Below, piece by piece: positions 7,431 to 16,010 of a stretch of DNA of 64,000 bases (its first letter is position 1; the number at the start of each line of letters is the position of its first letter). The DNA lies in the NCBI RefSeq assembly GCF_009707955.1, contig NZ_WMDQ01000006.1:1-64000 (forward strand). Reading direction: 5' to 3'. This DNA is from Flavobacterium sp. LC2016-13. GTDB taxonomy: Bacteria; Bacteroidota; Bacteroidia; Flavobacteriales; Flavobacteriaceae. Position numbers and translations under genes: made by a program. The notes under the pieces were generated by a model. It was not told the DNA's origin. It made no database searches and worked only from the letters and a program-made list of their open reading frames with translations.

Positions 7431-8519
7431 CTACAGCTGATTAACTTCAATCTTCGTTAATTCAGACAATTGTAAAATCCTGCCGACATCATCTTTATTA
7501 GCCACAAAAAACAAATAATTATCTCCTTGTGTATCATACGTCATTAATTCCAAATCTAATTTTTCTAAAGCAGTTTGAATATACGGAAACAAATCATGGC
7601 TATACGTTTCTTCGGGATATTCGAAATTGAGATCATGACCAATCATTTCTGAAATGAAATATTCAGCATTTTCAGCATCAAATTTCCAGTCACTGTTCCA
7701 GCAATCTATACTTTCAAAAAATGCCCAATGTCCTTCAACTTTAGCGTGATACTCTTTTGTTTCTTTTTGAAAATCCTTAAAAAGCTTTTTAGATTGTTTT
7801 TTTAGCAGTTTTTCTTCTGCATTTCCTCTTGAAACTAAATTGATAAACTCTTCAAAAGTTTCTACTGTAACTTCTTCAGCTTCTATTAGATTTTCCTGAG
7901 AAGGAAGTTCAATACTTTCCGGAATCTCAATATTCAAATACTGACAAATTCCCTGCAAAACAATTTTAAAATCTTTAATTCCAATTTCCTGAGTTTCATT
8001 TTCAGGATTATTAATATCCAACGCTTTAGAATCTAATAATCCTTTTGTGTAATCAAAAAAATGTCCGCTGGAATATAAAATTTTAAAATTGTTTGTTTCC
8101 AAACTATTTGTACTGCAAAAAAAGATTATGAAATTATTCAGCACATATTTAAAATGCTTTTTCATCTCCGTGCTCGGATCTGAATAAAACTGAAAATGTA
8201 TAAAATCGTATTCTAATTCCTGTTGCATTACTTCATCAGTAAGAACTCCAATATCAATTTTTTTATACAATTCATTTAAAACTTCATAAGCATTTTTAAA
8301 ACCCGCCTTTTCAATTTCCGCCTTTCCTTCTTCATGATCTAATGAAGTTGGAAATGTGAATAAATTAACCACAACAGAATCACGGATTCCTTTCATTTTA
8401 AATTCAATATTATCTGATTCATGATACAGATAAGCATAAATTGAATCGATAACATCAAAAGAAATAATAGATTCAGGGTCGTTATTTCGACCAAACAAAT
8501 TAGAAAAGAAGTTTTTCAT
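7431..8519 (-). CDS. Hypothetical protein, possibly two-domain
   Basis: I do not recognise this 362-residue acidic protein. It has no signal peptide or membrane segment. The N-terminal half (about 1-195) is rich in aromatic and acidic residues. A charged linker with many E and K residues lies around 205-255. The C-terminal part (about 255-362) has a compact pattern with W and Y residues and ends in a segment reading YLFFVANKDDVGRI. The C-terminal part resembles uncharacterised DUF6630-like proteins, but I am not certain. It is monocistronic, 73 bases before the next minus-strand gene. Confidence 0.7.
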   Translation of the reverse strand: MKNFFSNLFGRNNDPESIISFDVIDSIYAYLYHESDNIEFKMKGIRDSVVVNLFTFPTSLDHEEGKAEIEKAGFKNAYEVLNELYKKIDIGVLTDEVMQQELEYDFIHFQFYSDPSTEMKKHFKYVLNNFIIFFCSTNSLETNNFKILYSSGHFFDYTKGLLDSKALDINNPENETQEIGIKDFKIVLQGICQYLNIEIPESIELPSQENLIEAEEVTVETFEEFINLVSRGNAEEKLLKKQSKKLFKDFQKETKEYHAKVEGHWAFFESIDCWNSDWKFDAENAEYFISEMIGHDLNFEYPEETYSHDLFPYIQTALEKLDLELMTYDTQGDNYLFFVANKDDVGRILQLSELTKIEVNQL

Positions 8520-8592
8520 TGGCGTATACTATAAGATTATTTTTTATAATAAATATAAGATATTCCAATAAATAAAAAATCTGATTCAGGTA

Positions 8593-10152
8593 TTATTTCA
8601 AAGTTTCCGCAATCATTAAAGCACATTTTTCGCCATCAATTGCAGCAGAAATAATTCCGCCTGCATATCCTGCTCCTTCTCCACACGGATATAAACCTTT
8701 TATTTGTAAATGCTCATAAGTTATAGGATCTCTGGGAATTCTAACTGGTGATGAAGTCCTGCTTTCCGGCGCATGCAAAATCGCTTCGTTGGTTAAATAA
8801 CCGCGCATTGATTTCCCGAATTCCTTAAAACCTTCACGTAAAATCTGCGATAAAAATCCAGGAAAAACCTGTCCCATTTCTACCGAAGTTGTTCCGGGAA
8901 CATACGATGTTTTCGGAATATCTGCTGAAACTTTATTTTGAGTAAAATCGATCATTCGCTGTGCAGGAACTTTTTGAGTTTCTCCTGCCAAATGCCATGC
9001 TTTTTGCTCAATGCTTTTTTGAAATTCCATTCCGGCCAAAGCACCAAATTTTGCAAAAGGTTTAAAATCTTCCAATTTCAATTCAATTACAATTCCCGAA
9101 TTTGCCGTTGCCTGATCGCGTTTAGATGGCGACCAACCGTTTGTAACTACTTCGCCTGGACTTGTTGCACAAGGTGCAATTACACCACCCGGACACATAC
9201 AAAATGAGTACATTCCGCGGCCGTTGACTTGTTTTACAATCGAATAGGGCGCCGGAGGTAAATGTTCTCCGCGGTAATCACAACTGTATTGAATACTGTC
9301 AATTAATTCCTGCGAATGCTCTGCACGAACTCCTAAAGCAAAAGGCTTGGCTTCGATAAAGATTTTCTTTTTATCTAATAATTCAAAAATATCTCGTGCC
9401 GAATGTCCGGTCGCTAAGATTAATTTATTCGCAAGAATCTTGTCTCCGTTTTGGGTTACAATTCCTTCAACTTCATTATTTTTTACAAGAATGTCAGTTA
9501 CACGCGTATCAAATAAAACCTGACCACCAAACTCGATGATTTTATTTCGAATGTCTTCAATGATTTTAGGTAATTTATTTGTTCCGATATGCGGATGCGC
9601 TTCAACCAAAATATCTTCTGATGCTCCAAAAGCTACAAGAAGCTCTAAAATTCTGGTAACATCGCCACGTTTTTTAGAACGTGTATATAATTTCCCGTCA
9701 GAATATGTTCCTGCTCCTCCTTCTCCAAAACAATAATTAGAATCTTCGTTTACCAAATGATCAACGTTAATTGCTTTTAAGTCACGTCGGCGTCCGCGAA
9801 CATCTTTTCCACGTTCGATTACAATTGGCTTTAAACCTAATTCTATTAATTGCAAAGCTGCAAAAAGTCCTGCCGGGCCAGCGCCAACAACAATTACTTC
9901 CTGAGCCGAAGAAACATCCTTATATATAGGTAGCTCTATTTTAGTTTCTGCAAATGCTTCTCCCTGCAAATAAATAAGCACTTTTAGGTTGATTTTTATT
10001 GCTTTTTGGCGTGCATCAATAGAGCGTTTTAGAATCGAAACGTGTTGAATTTCTTTTGGAGAAACTTTTATTTGTTTAGACAAATAGTCTTTTAGCAACA
10101 ATTCGTTTGCGGCTATTTCTGGAGTTACCTGAAGTAAAAGTTCTCTTGGCAT
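8593..10152 (-). CDS. FAD-dependent dehydrogenase (COG2509-like)
   Basis: This 519-residue flavoprotein has an N-terminal extension of about 85 residues before the FAD Rossmann motif VIVVGAGPAGLFAA (GAGPAG at 90-95), with the ribose-binding acidic residue in IVIERG. A glycine-rich segment (CFGEGGAGTYSDGKL) and a C-terminal GEGAGYAGGI motif close the FAD site. This architecture is that of conserved uncharacterised FAD-dependent dehydrogenases found widely in bacteria; the substrate is unknown. It has its own -7 promoter element at 10200-10207 and no operon partner. Confidence 0.85.
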   Translation of the reverse strand: MPRELLLQVTPEIAANELLLKDYLSKQIKVSPKEIQHVSILKRSIDARQKAIKINLKVLIYLQGEAFAETKIELPIYKDVSSAQEVIVVGAGPAGLFAALQLIELGLKPIVIERGKDVRGRRRDLKAINVDHLVNEDSNYCFGEGGAGTYSDGKLYTRSKKRGDVTRILELLVAFGASEDILVEAHPHIGTNKLPKIIEDIRNKIIEFGGQVLFDTRVTDILVKNNEVEGIVTQNGDKILANKLILATGHSARDIFELLDKKKIFIEAKPFALGVRAEHSQELIDSIQYSCDYRGEHLPPAPYSIVKQVNGRGMYSFCMCPGGVIAPCATSPGEVVTNGWSPSKRDQATANSGIVIELKLEDFKPFAKFGALAGMEFQKSIEQKAWHLAGETQKVPAQRMIDFTQNKVSADIPKTSYVPGTTSVEMGQVFPGFLSQILREGFKEFGKSMRGYLTNEAILHAPESRTSSPVRIPRDPITYEHLQIKGLYPCGEGAGYAGGIISAAIDGEKCALMIAETLK

Positions 10153-10199
10153 TGTATCTTATTTATTCTATTAGCTTTTCTGTCTATGAAAAGAACATG

Positions 10200-10207
10200 C
10201 AAAAATA
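10200..10207 (-). promoter_or_regulatory. Promoter -7 element (TATTTTTG) for the FAD dehydrogenase gene
   Basis: TATTTTTG on the minus strand matches TAnnTTTG. The start near 10193 gives a leader of about 40 bases. No -33 element is obvious. Confidence 0.45.
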
Positions 10208-10252
10208 ACATTTTGAAATGAGATTATATCTCTACTATAAAATTTGCACGCA

Positions 10253-10370
10253 GATTTACGCAGATATAAGCAGATTTTACATTTATCTGTGCGTATTTTT
10301 TAGCCACAGATTAAATGGATTAAAAAGATTTGCTTCAAGAACAGTTAGACGCACTGCACTACGTCTCTAC
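10253..10370. repeat. Mosaic of short interspersed repeats in a 301-base gene-free gap
   Basis: The gap between the divergent genes (10153-10453) holds no convincing gene. It contains ACGCAGATTTACGCAGATA direct repeats with an inverted partner TATCTGTGCGT (10284-10294), a short tract beginning AGCCACAGATTAAATGGATT, and a hairpin AGACG...CGTCT around 10348-10366. A short reading frame across this region is made of these repeats and is not called. A TCAGAACCT repeat follows before the next promoter. Confidence 0.65.
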
Positions 10371-10416
10371 AAAAAAACTCAGAACCTCAAAACCTTTTTT
10401 TTCAAACTAACCTTTG

Positions 10417-10424
10417 TACCTTTG
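10417..10424 (+). promoter_or_regulatory. Promoter -7 element (TACCTTTG) for the 79-residue gene
   Basis: TACCTTTG matches TAnnTTTG exactly and is identical to the msrB element. It would start transcription near 10431, about 23 bases before the ATG at 10454. Copies of CTTTGnACCT nearby belong to a short repeated tract, which lowers certainty. Confidence 0.5.
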
Positions 10425-10453
10425 CCACTCAGAACCTTTGCACCTCAAAAAAA

Positions 10454-10693
10454 ATGTCTAGAAAAATAAAATTGATTTGGGATTTTCGTGGCCCAGCTTC
10501 TGCAAAAACAGCAGAACATCATGAAATTCACTTAAAAGAATATATCGCAATAGAAAAGCTTCCATTGAATATTACAGGATTTACAATTATAAACGAAATG
10601 TTGGCAATTGCTTTTATGGTTGTTACCGATGAAAACATGATTCAGGTAAGAGATGCTTTGAAACCGCATCGTGGGGAAGTTTATACAGAATAA
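10454..10693 (+). CDS. Small conserved hypothetical protein
   Basis: The 79-residue cytoplasmic protein begins MSRKIKLIWDFRGPAS and has an alternating pattern of strands and helices without a recognised motif. Its features are a histidine-rich segment (AEHHEIHLKEY, about 20-30) and a central hydrophobic strand pair around residues 40-60. ATG, promoter and bidirectional terminator all fit a real gene. Function is unknown. Confidence 0.75.
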   Translation: MSRKIKLIWDFRGPASAKTAEHHEIHLKEYIAIEKLPLNITGFTIINEMLAIAFMVVTDENMIQVRDALKPHRGEVYTE

Positions 10694-10701
10694 AATTCTA
10701 A

Positions 10702-10754
10702 TAAAAAATTCCAAATTCCAAGCTATTATAGCCATTGAAATTTGGAATTTTTTA
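10702..10754. terminator. Bidirectional terminator between convergent genes
   Basis: TAAAAAATTCCAAATT (10702-10717) pairs with AATTTGGAATTTTTTA (10739-10754). The A-rich left flank and T-rich right flank provide U tracts for transcripts from both sides. It serves the 79-residue gene on the plus strand and the recQ operon on the minus strand. Confidence 0.85.
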
Positions 10755-10765
10755 TTTTACAGCAA

Positions 10766-11185
10766 TTAGAAACTAATTTTATAATCGCTAAAGGTGTAGG
10801 TCTCATTTTTTTCTCCTGAAAGTTTTATGCTTTTAAATTCTACAACTTCATCATTCTTCATTTCATAACTATACACTTCTGGATCTTTTGCATTAGAAGA
10901 AAGTTCATAAAACTTTCCTTTTTCTGTCCACCATTTCCCTTTTTCGGTAAAAGTTTCTATTTGACAATCTTCTTTTGTGGTAAACATAATTACATATGTT
11001 CCGTTTTCAAATCTTTGCTGTATCCAGTGTTTTTCAACCCCTTCAATCTGTTTTTCAACTTCAAAACCTTTCCAGAGTCCAATTAATTTAGAATCTTGTT
11101 CTTTATTTTCTGTCGAAAAACCAAAAATCAACATTGTCAATACTAAAAAGCCTAATGATGTGAATACTAATGATGTTTTTTTCAT
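10766..11185 (-). CDS. Secreted or membrane-anchored lipocalin-like hypothetical protein
   Basis: This 139-residue protein has an N-terminal hydrophobic segment (residues 5-24, a signal peptide or anchor without a lipobox cysteine). The rest is rich in short beta strands with the pattern LIGLWKG at about 36-42, W-rich turns and a C-terminal YTFSDYKISF. This resembles the lipocalin-like stress or META-type beta barrels common in Bacteroidota, but the identification is weak. It is the last gene of a run starting at recQ, 5 bases after its neighbour. Confidence 0.7.
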   Translation of the reverse strand: MKKTSLVFTSLGFLVLTMLIFGFSTENKEQDSKLIGLWKGFEVEKQIEGVEKHWIQQRFENGTYVIMFTTKEDCQIETFTEKGKWWTEKGKFYELSSNAKDPEVYSYEMKNDEVVEFKSIKLSGEKNETYTFSDYKISF

Positions 11186-11190
11186 AATAA

Positions 11191-11937
11191 TTAGTTCAAG
11201 GGAATTTCAATTGTTTTTATATAATCATTTGAAAAAATAAATATAAAAGACTCTACCTCTTTATCAGCCTTGTAATCAGCTTCTTTCTGTTTTAAATATT
11301 TATTTTCTTTTTTATTACTATTTGAATTTTCAACTGCCAATTGATTTAAAAGCTTATCACTTTCAGCCGTCATTCCTTTAAATTCTTTTGCCTTTTGTTT
11401 GTATTCGTCAGTCTTTTTATAGTATTTAAAATATTTCTTTTTAAAATCCATAAATTCTTCAGCGGTTAATTTTTTAGATTTTACGTTTACTCCATTTTTT
11501 AATTCTATCAACGTATAATTTTCAAATATAGAACTATATCCCATATGAACATACTGCAGCATTTTTCCCGAAGGACAAATTAGAAGACCCGAATAAAAGT
11601 TACATTCAAAATTTTTATTCTCACCAAAAACTTCCTTGTAAATTGAGGTCAAAAAATAATCATCATTTCCCTTATAATCTTCTTTGTAAATATTCTCTAC
11701 AACCAATTTTCCATCCAAAAACTGGAAATAAGCAATATAACCTCTCCAGTTTCCACTCGAGACCATAGTACTTAAATTTTTAGGTATTGGATGTAAATCA
11801 AAATATTCCTGTAAAGGATTTGACTGAATTGACAACGTATCTTTTCCGACTATCAAATAGTCTGGAGTTTGAGCTGTCGCAAATAATTTAGTTGAAATTA
11901 AAAAAACAAAAAGACAATAAAATTTTATAAATCCCAT
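11191..11937 (-). CDS. Secreted hypothetical protein
   Basis: The 248-residue product has an N-terminal signal peptide (about 1-22, FLISTKLFATAQT). The mature part starts with a short repeat-like beta region (YLIVGKDTLSIQSNPLQEYF). It ends with a lysine- and glutamate-rich helical segment (about 165-225) and a C-terminal FSNDYIKTIEIPLN. I recognise no family, though the DYLIVGKDTL start recurs in Flavobacteriaceae secreted proteins. It is 9 bases after recQ and is probably cotranscribed. Confidence 0.7.
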   Translation of the reverse strand: MGFIKFYCLFVFLISTKLFATAQTPDYLIVGKDTLSIQSNPLQEYFDLHPIPKNLSTMVSSGNWRGYIAYFQFLDGKLVVENIYKEDYKGNDDYFLTSIYKEVFGENKNFECNFYSGLLICPSGKMLQYVHMGYSSIFENYTLIELKNGVNVKSKKLTAEEFMDFKKKYFKYYKKTDEYKQKAKEFKGMTAESDKLLNQLAVENSNSNKKENKYLKQKEADYKADKEVESFIFIFSNDYIKTIEIPLN

Positions 11938-11946
11938 AAAAGCAAT

Positions 11947-14142
11947 TTAATTCGCTACTTCACTAATAAACTTTATACGCATCAATCGCAATTCATCAAT
12001 ATCGTAGTCGCCATCGAATTCTTTTAGTGCGTCTTCGATTTTATCTGATTCTGATTCCATGAAGTAATCGTGAATTTCTTCTTGTTGATCGTCGTCAAGC
12101 ATATCATCAACCCAATATTTGATATTTAGTTTGGTTCCAGAATATACAATTTGCTCCATTTCTTTAATAAGGGCATCCATTGTAAGTCCTTTCGCGGAAG
12201 CAATATCATTTAGTGATAATTTTCGATCTATATTTTGAATGATATATAATTTATTGGCAGAATTTACTCCGGTAGATTTTACCACTAAATCGTCTGGACG
12301 AATAATATCATTATCTTCAACATAACGGTTAATTAAGGTAACAAAGTCTCCACCGTATTTTTTGGCTTTTCCTTCACCAACACCGTGAATGTTGTATAAT
12401 TCTGTTAAACTAATCGGATATTTTAAAGCCATGTCTTCAAGAGAAGGATCCTGAAAAACTACAAATGGAGGAACTCCCAGTTTTTTGGCTACTTTTTTAC
12501 GCAACTCACGCAACATTCCCATTAAAACTTCATCAGCAGTTCCTGATGATTTTGCTGCTGTTACGATTGCTTCGTCTTCAGATTCGTTATATTCATGATC
12601 TTCAGACATCATAAATGAAACCGGACTTTTAATAAAATCCAATCCTTCCTGAGTGATTTTTATAATTCCGTAAGTTTCAATATCTTTTGATAGATAGCCC
12701 GTAACTAAAACTTGTCGTAGCAAAGCCATCCAATATTTTTCGTCATGACCAGAACCTGCACCAAAATAAGGCTGTGTATCTGTTTTATGCGCTTTAATTA
12801 CAGCGTTTATTCTACCTATTAAAGTAAAGACAATTTCTTTTGATTTGTAGATATGCTTGGTATCGCGAACAATCTCTAACAATTTAACGACTTGTTCTTT
12901 CGCTTCAATTTTATTTTTAGGATTACGAACGTTGTCATCCATATCTGCTCCTTCGCCTGTTTCACTGTCAAATTCTTCACCAAAATAATGCAGTAAAAAC
13001 TTTCTTCTTGACATTGATGTTTCGGCATAAGCCACAACTTCCTGTAATAATGCAAAACCAATTTCCTGTTCAGCAACGGGTTTTCCAGACATGAATTTCT
13101 CCAGCTTTTCTACATCTTTATAAGAGTAATAGGCTAAACAATGTCCTTCTCCTCCATCACGACCTGCACGACCGGTTTCCTGATAATAACTTTCTAATGA
13201 TTTTGGAATATCATGGTGAATTACAAAACGAACATCGGGTTTGTCAATTCCCATTCCAAATGCGATTGTTGCAACTACAACATCTACATCTTCCATCAAA
13301 AACATATCCTGATGTTTGGCTCTAGTTTTTGCATCTAAACCTGCGTGATACGGCACGGCACTAATTCCGTTAACCTGTAAAACTTCGGCAATCGATTCTA
13401 CTTTTTTACGGCTCAAACAGTAAATAATTCCTGATTTGCCTTTATGTTGTTTGATGAACCGAATAATATCCGATTCTATATTTTTAGTTTTTGTACGAAC
13501 TTCGTAATATAAATTAGGTCTGTTGAATGATGCTTTAAAAGTAGTTGCATCAGACATATCCAGGTTTTTAAGAATATCTTCCTGAACTTTTGGTGTTGCG
13601 GTTGCAGTAAGTCCTATAATAGGTACCTGACCCAATTGTTTGATTATATTTTTTAGGTTTCGGTATTCCGGCCTAAAATCATGTCCCCATTCTGAGATAC
13701 AATGTGCTTCATCAATAGCCACAAACGAAATAGGCACACTTTGCAAAAATGCTACATATTCTTCTTTTGTTAAAGACTCTGGTGCTACATACAAAAGTTT
13801 TGTTAAGCCGGAAGTTATGTCTTTTTTTACTTGTGCAATCTCAGTTTTTGTGAGTGAGGAATTTAATACGTGCGCAATTCCGTTTTCTGAAGAAAGGCTT
13901 CGAATAGCATCAACCTGATTTTTCATCAAAGCAATTAAAGGAGAAACAACAATAGCTGTTCCGTCCTGAATTAAAGCGGGTAATTGATAACAAAGAGACT
14001 TTCCACCGCCTGTAGGCATAATTACAAATGTATTCTCTTTACCTAATATACTTGTAATGACTTGCTCCTGCAAGCCTTTAAATTGGCTAAAGCCGAAATA
14101 CTTCTTTAATTCCTTGTGTATTTCAATTTCGTTTGAATTCAT
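11947..14142 (-). CDS. recQ: ATP-dependent DNA helicase RecQ, lacking zinc-site cysteines
   Basis: It is a 3'-5' DNA helicase for recombination and fork repair. The 731-residue protein has Walker A PTGGGKS (43-49), the DEAH box (144-147) with the RecQ aromatic loop HCISEWGHDFRPEY, the second helicase lobe to about 345 with motif VI QETGRAGRDG (321-330), an RQC winged helix (about 410-520) and an HRDC domain (about 535-615). The RecQ zinc-binding cysteines are absent: the usual C in xCRR is S378 and the CGNCDIC segment is replaced by an acidic GEGADMDDNVR stretch at 396-406. An acidic C-terminal tail follows HRDC. Confidence 0.93.
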   Translation of the reverse strand: MNSNEIEIHKELKKYFGFSQFKGLQEQVITSILGKENTFVIMPTGGGKSLCYQLPALIQDGTAIVVSPLIALMKNQVDAIRSLSSENGIAHVLNSSLTKTEIAQVKKDITSGLTKLLYVAPESLTKEEYVAFLQSVPISFVAIDEAHCISEWGHDFRPEYRNLKNIIKQLGQVPIIGLTATATPKVQEDILKNLDMSDATTFKASFNRPNLYYEVRTKTKNIESDIIRFIKQHKGKSGIIYCLSRKKVESIAEVLQVNGISAVPYHAGLDAKTRAKHQDMFLMEDVDVVVATIAFGMGIDKPDVRFVIHHDIPKSLESYYQETGRAGRDGGEGHCLAYYSYKDVEKLEKFMSGKPVAEQEIGFALLQEVVAYAETSMSRRKFLLHYFGEEFDSETGEGADMDDNVRNPKNKIEAKEQVVKLLEIVRDTKHIYKSKEIVFTLIGRINAVIKAHKTDTQPYFGAGSGHDEKYWMALLRQVLVTGYLSKDIETYGIIKITQEGLDFIKSPVSFMMSEDHEYNESEDEAIVTAAKSSGTADEVLMGMLRELRKKVAKKLGVPPFVVFQDPSLEDMALKYPISLTELYNIHGVGEGKAKKYGGDFVTLINRYVEDNDIIRPDDLVVKSTGVNSANKLYIIQNIDRKLSLNDIASAKGLTMDALIKEMEQIVYSGTKLNIKYWVDDMLDDDQQEEIHDYFMESESDKIEDALKEFDGDYDIDELRLMRIKFISEVAN

Positions 14143-14167
14143 TCTTTATATTAATGGATATTTTGTA

Positions 14168-14175
14168 TAAATTTG
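14168..14175 (+). promoter_or_regulatory. Promoter -7 element (TAAATTTG) for the kdsD-tatC operon
   Basis: TAAATTTG matches TAnnTTTG and would start transcription near 14182. It overlaps a possible upstream TTG start at 14173, which therefore cannot be in the transcript. This supports translation from the TTG at 14230. Confidence 0.55.
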
Positions 14176-14229
14176 CAACACATAAAGATACAACTTTCTT
14201 TTATACATACAAATTTTAAATATCCTGTT

Positions 14230-15195
14230 TTGATTACAAAAGAAAATATATTGGCGATCGCCAAAAAAACAATACTCTCTGAAAGTGAAGCAATTACAAA
14301 GCTAATTGATTTTCTGGACGAAAATTTCTACGAAGCAACCCAACGTATTTACGAAACTAAAGGCCGATTGATCGTTACAGGCATCGGAAAAAGCGCCATT
14401 ATTGCTCAAAAAATGGTAGCCACTTTTAACTCAACCGGAACGCCATCTATGTTCCTGCATGCTTCAGAAGCCATTCACGGTGATTTAGGCATGATTCAGA
14501 AAGAAGATATCATTATTTGCATTTCAAAAAGTGGTAATAGTCCTGAAATCAAAGTTTTAGTTCCTTTATTAAAACGTTTCGGAAATATTCTGATTGCTAT
14601 TACAGGAAATATAACTTCATCTTTGGCAAAAGGTTCTGATTATGTTTTGAACACTACAGTCGATATGGAAGCTTGTCCTATCAACTTGGCACCAACAAAC
14701 AGTACAACGGCTCAACTTGTAATGGGTGACGCTCTTGCAGTTTGCCTTATGGAAATGCGCGATTTTAAACCAGAAGATTTTGCGGTTTATCACCCGGGCG
14801 GAGCTTTAGGTAAAAAATTATTGCTTCGTGTAAAAGACATGATTGAACATTCGTTAAAACCTCAAGTTACTCCGGAAACTTCGGTTAAAAAGGTGATTTT
14901 TGAAATCTCAGAAAAAAGATTAGGTGTAACAGCCGTTATCGAAAATGATAAAATTATCGGAATTATTACTGACGGAGACATCCGAAGAATGCTAAATGAC
15001 GTAGATACTATTGCTGACTTAACTGCAAAAGATATTATGTCAAGAAATCCTAAATTAGTATCTTCGGAAACCATGGCGGTAGATGCTCTGAATATTTTAG
15101 AAGATTTTTCGATAACACAGCTAATTGTTGCTGACAATGGCGAGTACAAAGGAGTATTACATTTACATGACATTTTAAAAGAAGGAATCGTATAA
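14230..15195 (+). CDS. kdsD: Arabinose-5-phosphate isomerase (KpsF/GutQ family)
   Basis: It converts ribulose 5-phosphate to arabinose 5-phosphate, the first step toward Kdo for lipid A core. From the TTG at 14230 it has 321 residues, close to the 328 of E. coli KdsD. No ATG exists in frame near the 5' end, and an earlier TTG at 14173 lies in the promoter. The SIS domain covers about 30-165, with TGIGKSA and ISKSGNSPE phosphosugar loops and HGDLGMI. Two CBS domains follow (about 200-320). The stop overlaps the tatC start by one base (TAATG), so the genes are translationally linked. The first codon remains the least certain part. Confidence 0.9.
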   Translation: MITKENILAIAKKTILSESEAITKLIDFLDENFYEATQRIYETKGRLIVTGIGKSAIIAQKMVATFNSTGTPSMFLHASEAIHGDLGMIQKEDIIICISKSGNSPEIKVLVPLLKRFGNILIAITGNITSSLAKGSDYVLNTTVDMEACPINLAPTNSTTAQLVMGDALAVCLMEMRDFKPEDFAVYHPGGALGKKLLLRVKDMIEHSLKPQVTPETSVKKVIFEISEKRLGVTAVIENDKIIGIITDGDIRRMLNDVDTIADLTAKDIMSRNPKLVSSETMAVDALNILEDFSITQLIVADNGEYKGVLHLHDILKEGIV

Positions 15196-16010
15196 TGGCA
15201 AAAAAAAACCTTGGCGAGATGTCATTTTTAGACCATCTTGAAGAATTAAGATGGTTATTAGTTAGAAGTACAATTGCCATCATGATAATGGCTTTTGTTA
15301 CCTATTTTATTAGTGATTATTTATTTGATCAAATTATTTTAGGCCCCATAAGACCAACATTTTTTACTTACGTTTGGTTTTGTGACTTATCACATCAATT
15401 AGGATTTGCTGACAGTATTTGTATTACCGAACTGAATTTCATTATTCAGAATACGGAAATGGAAGGACAAGTAAATATTTTTGTCTGGATGTGTCTTTTG
15501 GCTGGTTTTATTTTGAGTTTTCCTTATATTTTATGGGAACTTTGGAAATTTATTAGCCCGGCTTTGTATGAGAAAGAAAGAAAAAATGCGAGAGTATTTA
15601 TTTTCACTTCTTCCCTTTTATTCTTCTTAGGTGTATTATTTGGTTATTTTATTGTAATTCCGATGTCTGTAAATTTCGTTGCGACTTTCTCTGTGAGTGA
15701 TGTTGTAAAAAATCAATTTACATTAGAATCTTATATGGGAATGGTAAAAACGAGTGTTCTTGCCAGCGGATTATTTTTCGAATTGCCTATTATTATTTAT
15801 TTCTTAACAAAATTAGGATTAGTAACTCCTGAGTTTTTAAGAAAATATTGGAAATATGCCGTTGTATTAATCCTGATTATTGCTGCAATTGTTACGCCTC
15901 CGGATGTTGTGAGTCAAACTATTGTTGCGATACCAATGTTGATTATATATGAAGTAAGTATCCTGATTTCGAGGATTGTTTATAAAAATAAATTAAAAGA
16001 TAATGTCTGA
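15195..16010 (+). CDS. tatC: Sec-independent protein translocase subunit TatC
   Basis: TatC is the twin-arginine signal receptor in the inner membrane. The 271-residue protein has the conserved N-terminal motif FLDHLEELRW (11-20) and six predicted membrane segments. It ends in a short cytoplasmic tail. The first periplasmic loop (residues about 45-95, with four cysteines or aromatic clusters) is longer than in E. coli TatC, as in many Bacteroidota. It is cotranscribed with kdsD (one-base overlap) and the following AhpD-like gene (8-base overlap). tatA is not in the window. Confidence 0.95.
   Translation: MAKKNLGEMSFLDHLEELRWLLVRSTIAIMIMAFVTYFISDYLFDQIILGPIRPTFFTYVWFCDLSHQLGFADSICITELNFIIQNTEMEGQVNIFVWMCLLAGFILSFPYILWELWKFISPALYEKERKNARVFIFTSSLLFFLGVLFGYFIVIPMSVNFVATFSVSDVVKNQFTLESYMGMVKTSVLASGLFFELPIIIYFLTKLGLVTPEFLRKYWKYAVVLILIIAAIVTPPDVVSQTIVAIPMLIIYEVSILISRIVYKNKLKDNV

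Noticed and set aside
10218..10469. An 83-residue reading frame in the gap before the small hypothetical gene
   Set aside because: It is made of interspersed repeats and overlaps the real promoter; there is no coding signal.
14173..14229. Extra 19 residues at the kdsD N-terminus
   Set aside because: The TTG that would start them sits in the promoter element, and the family length is matched without them.
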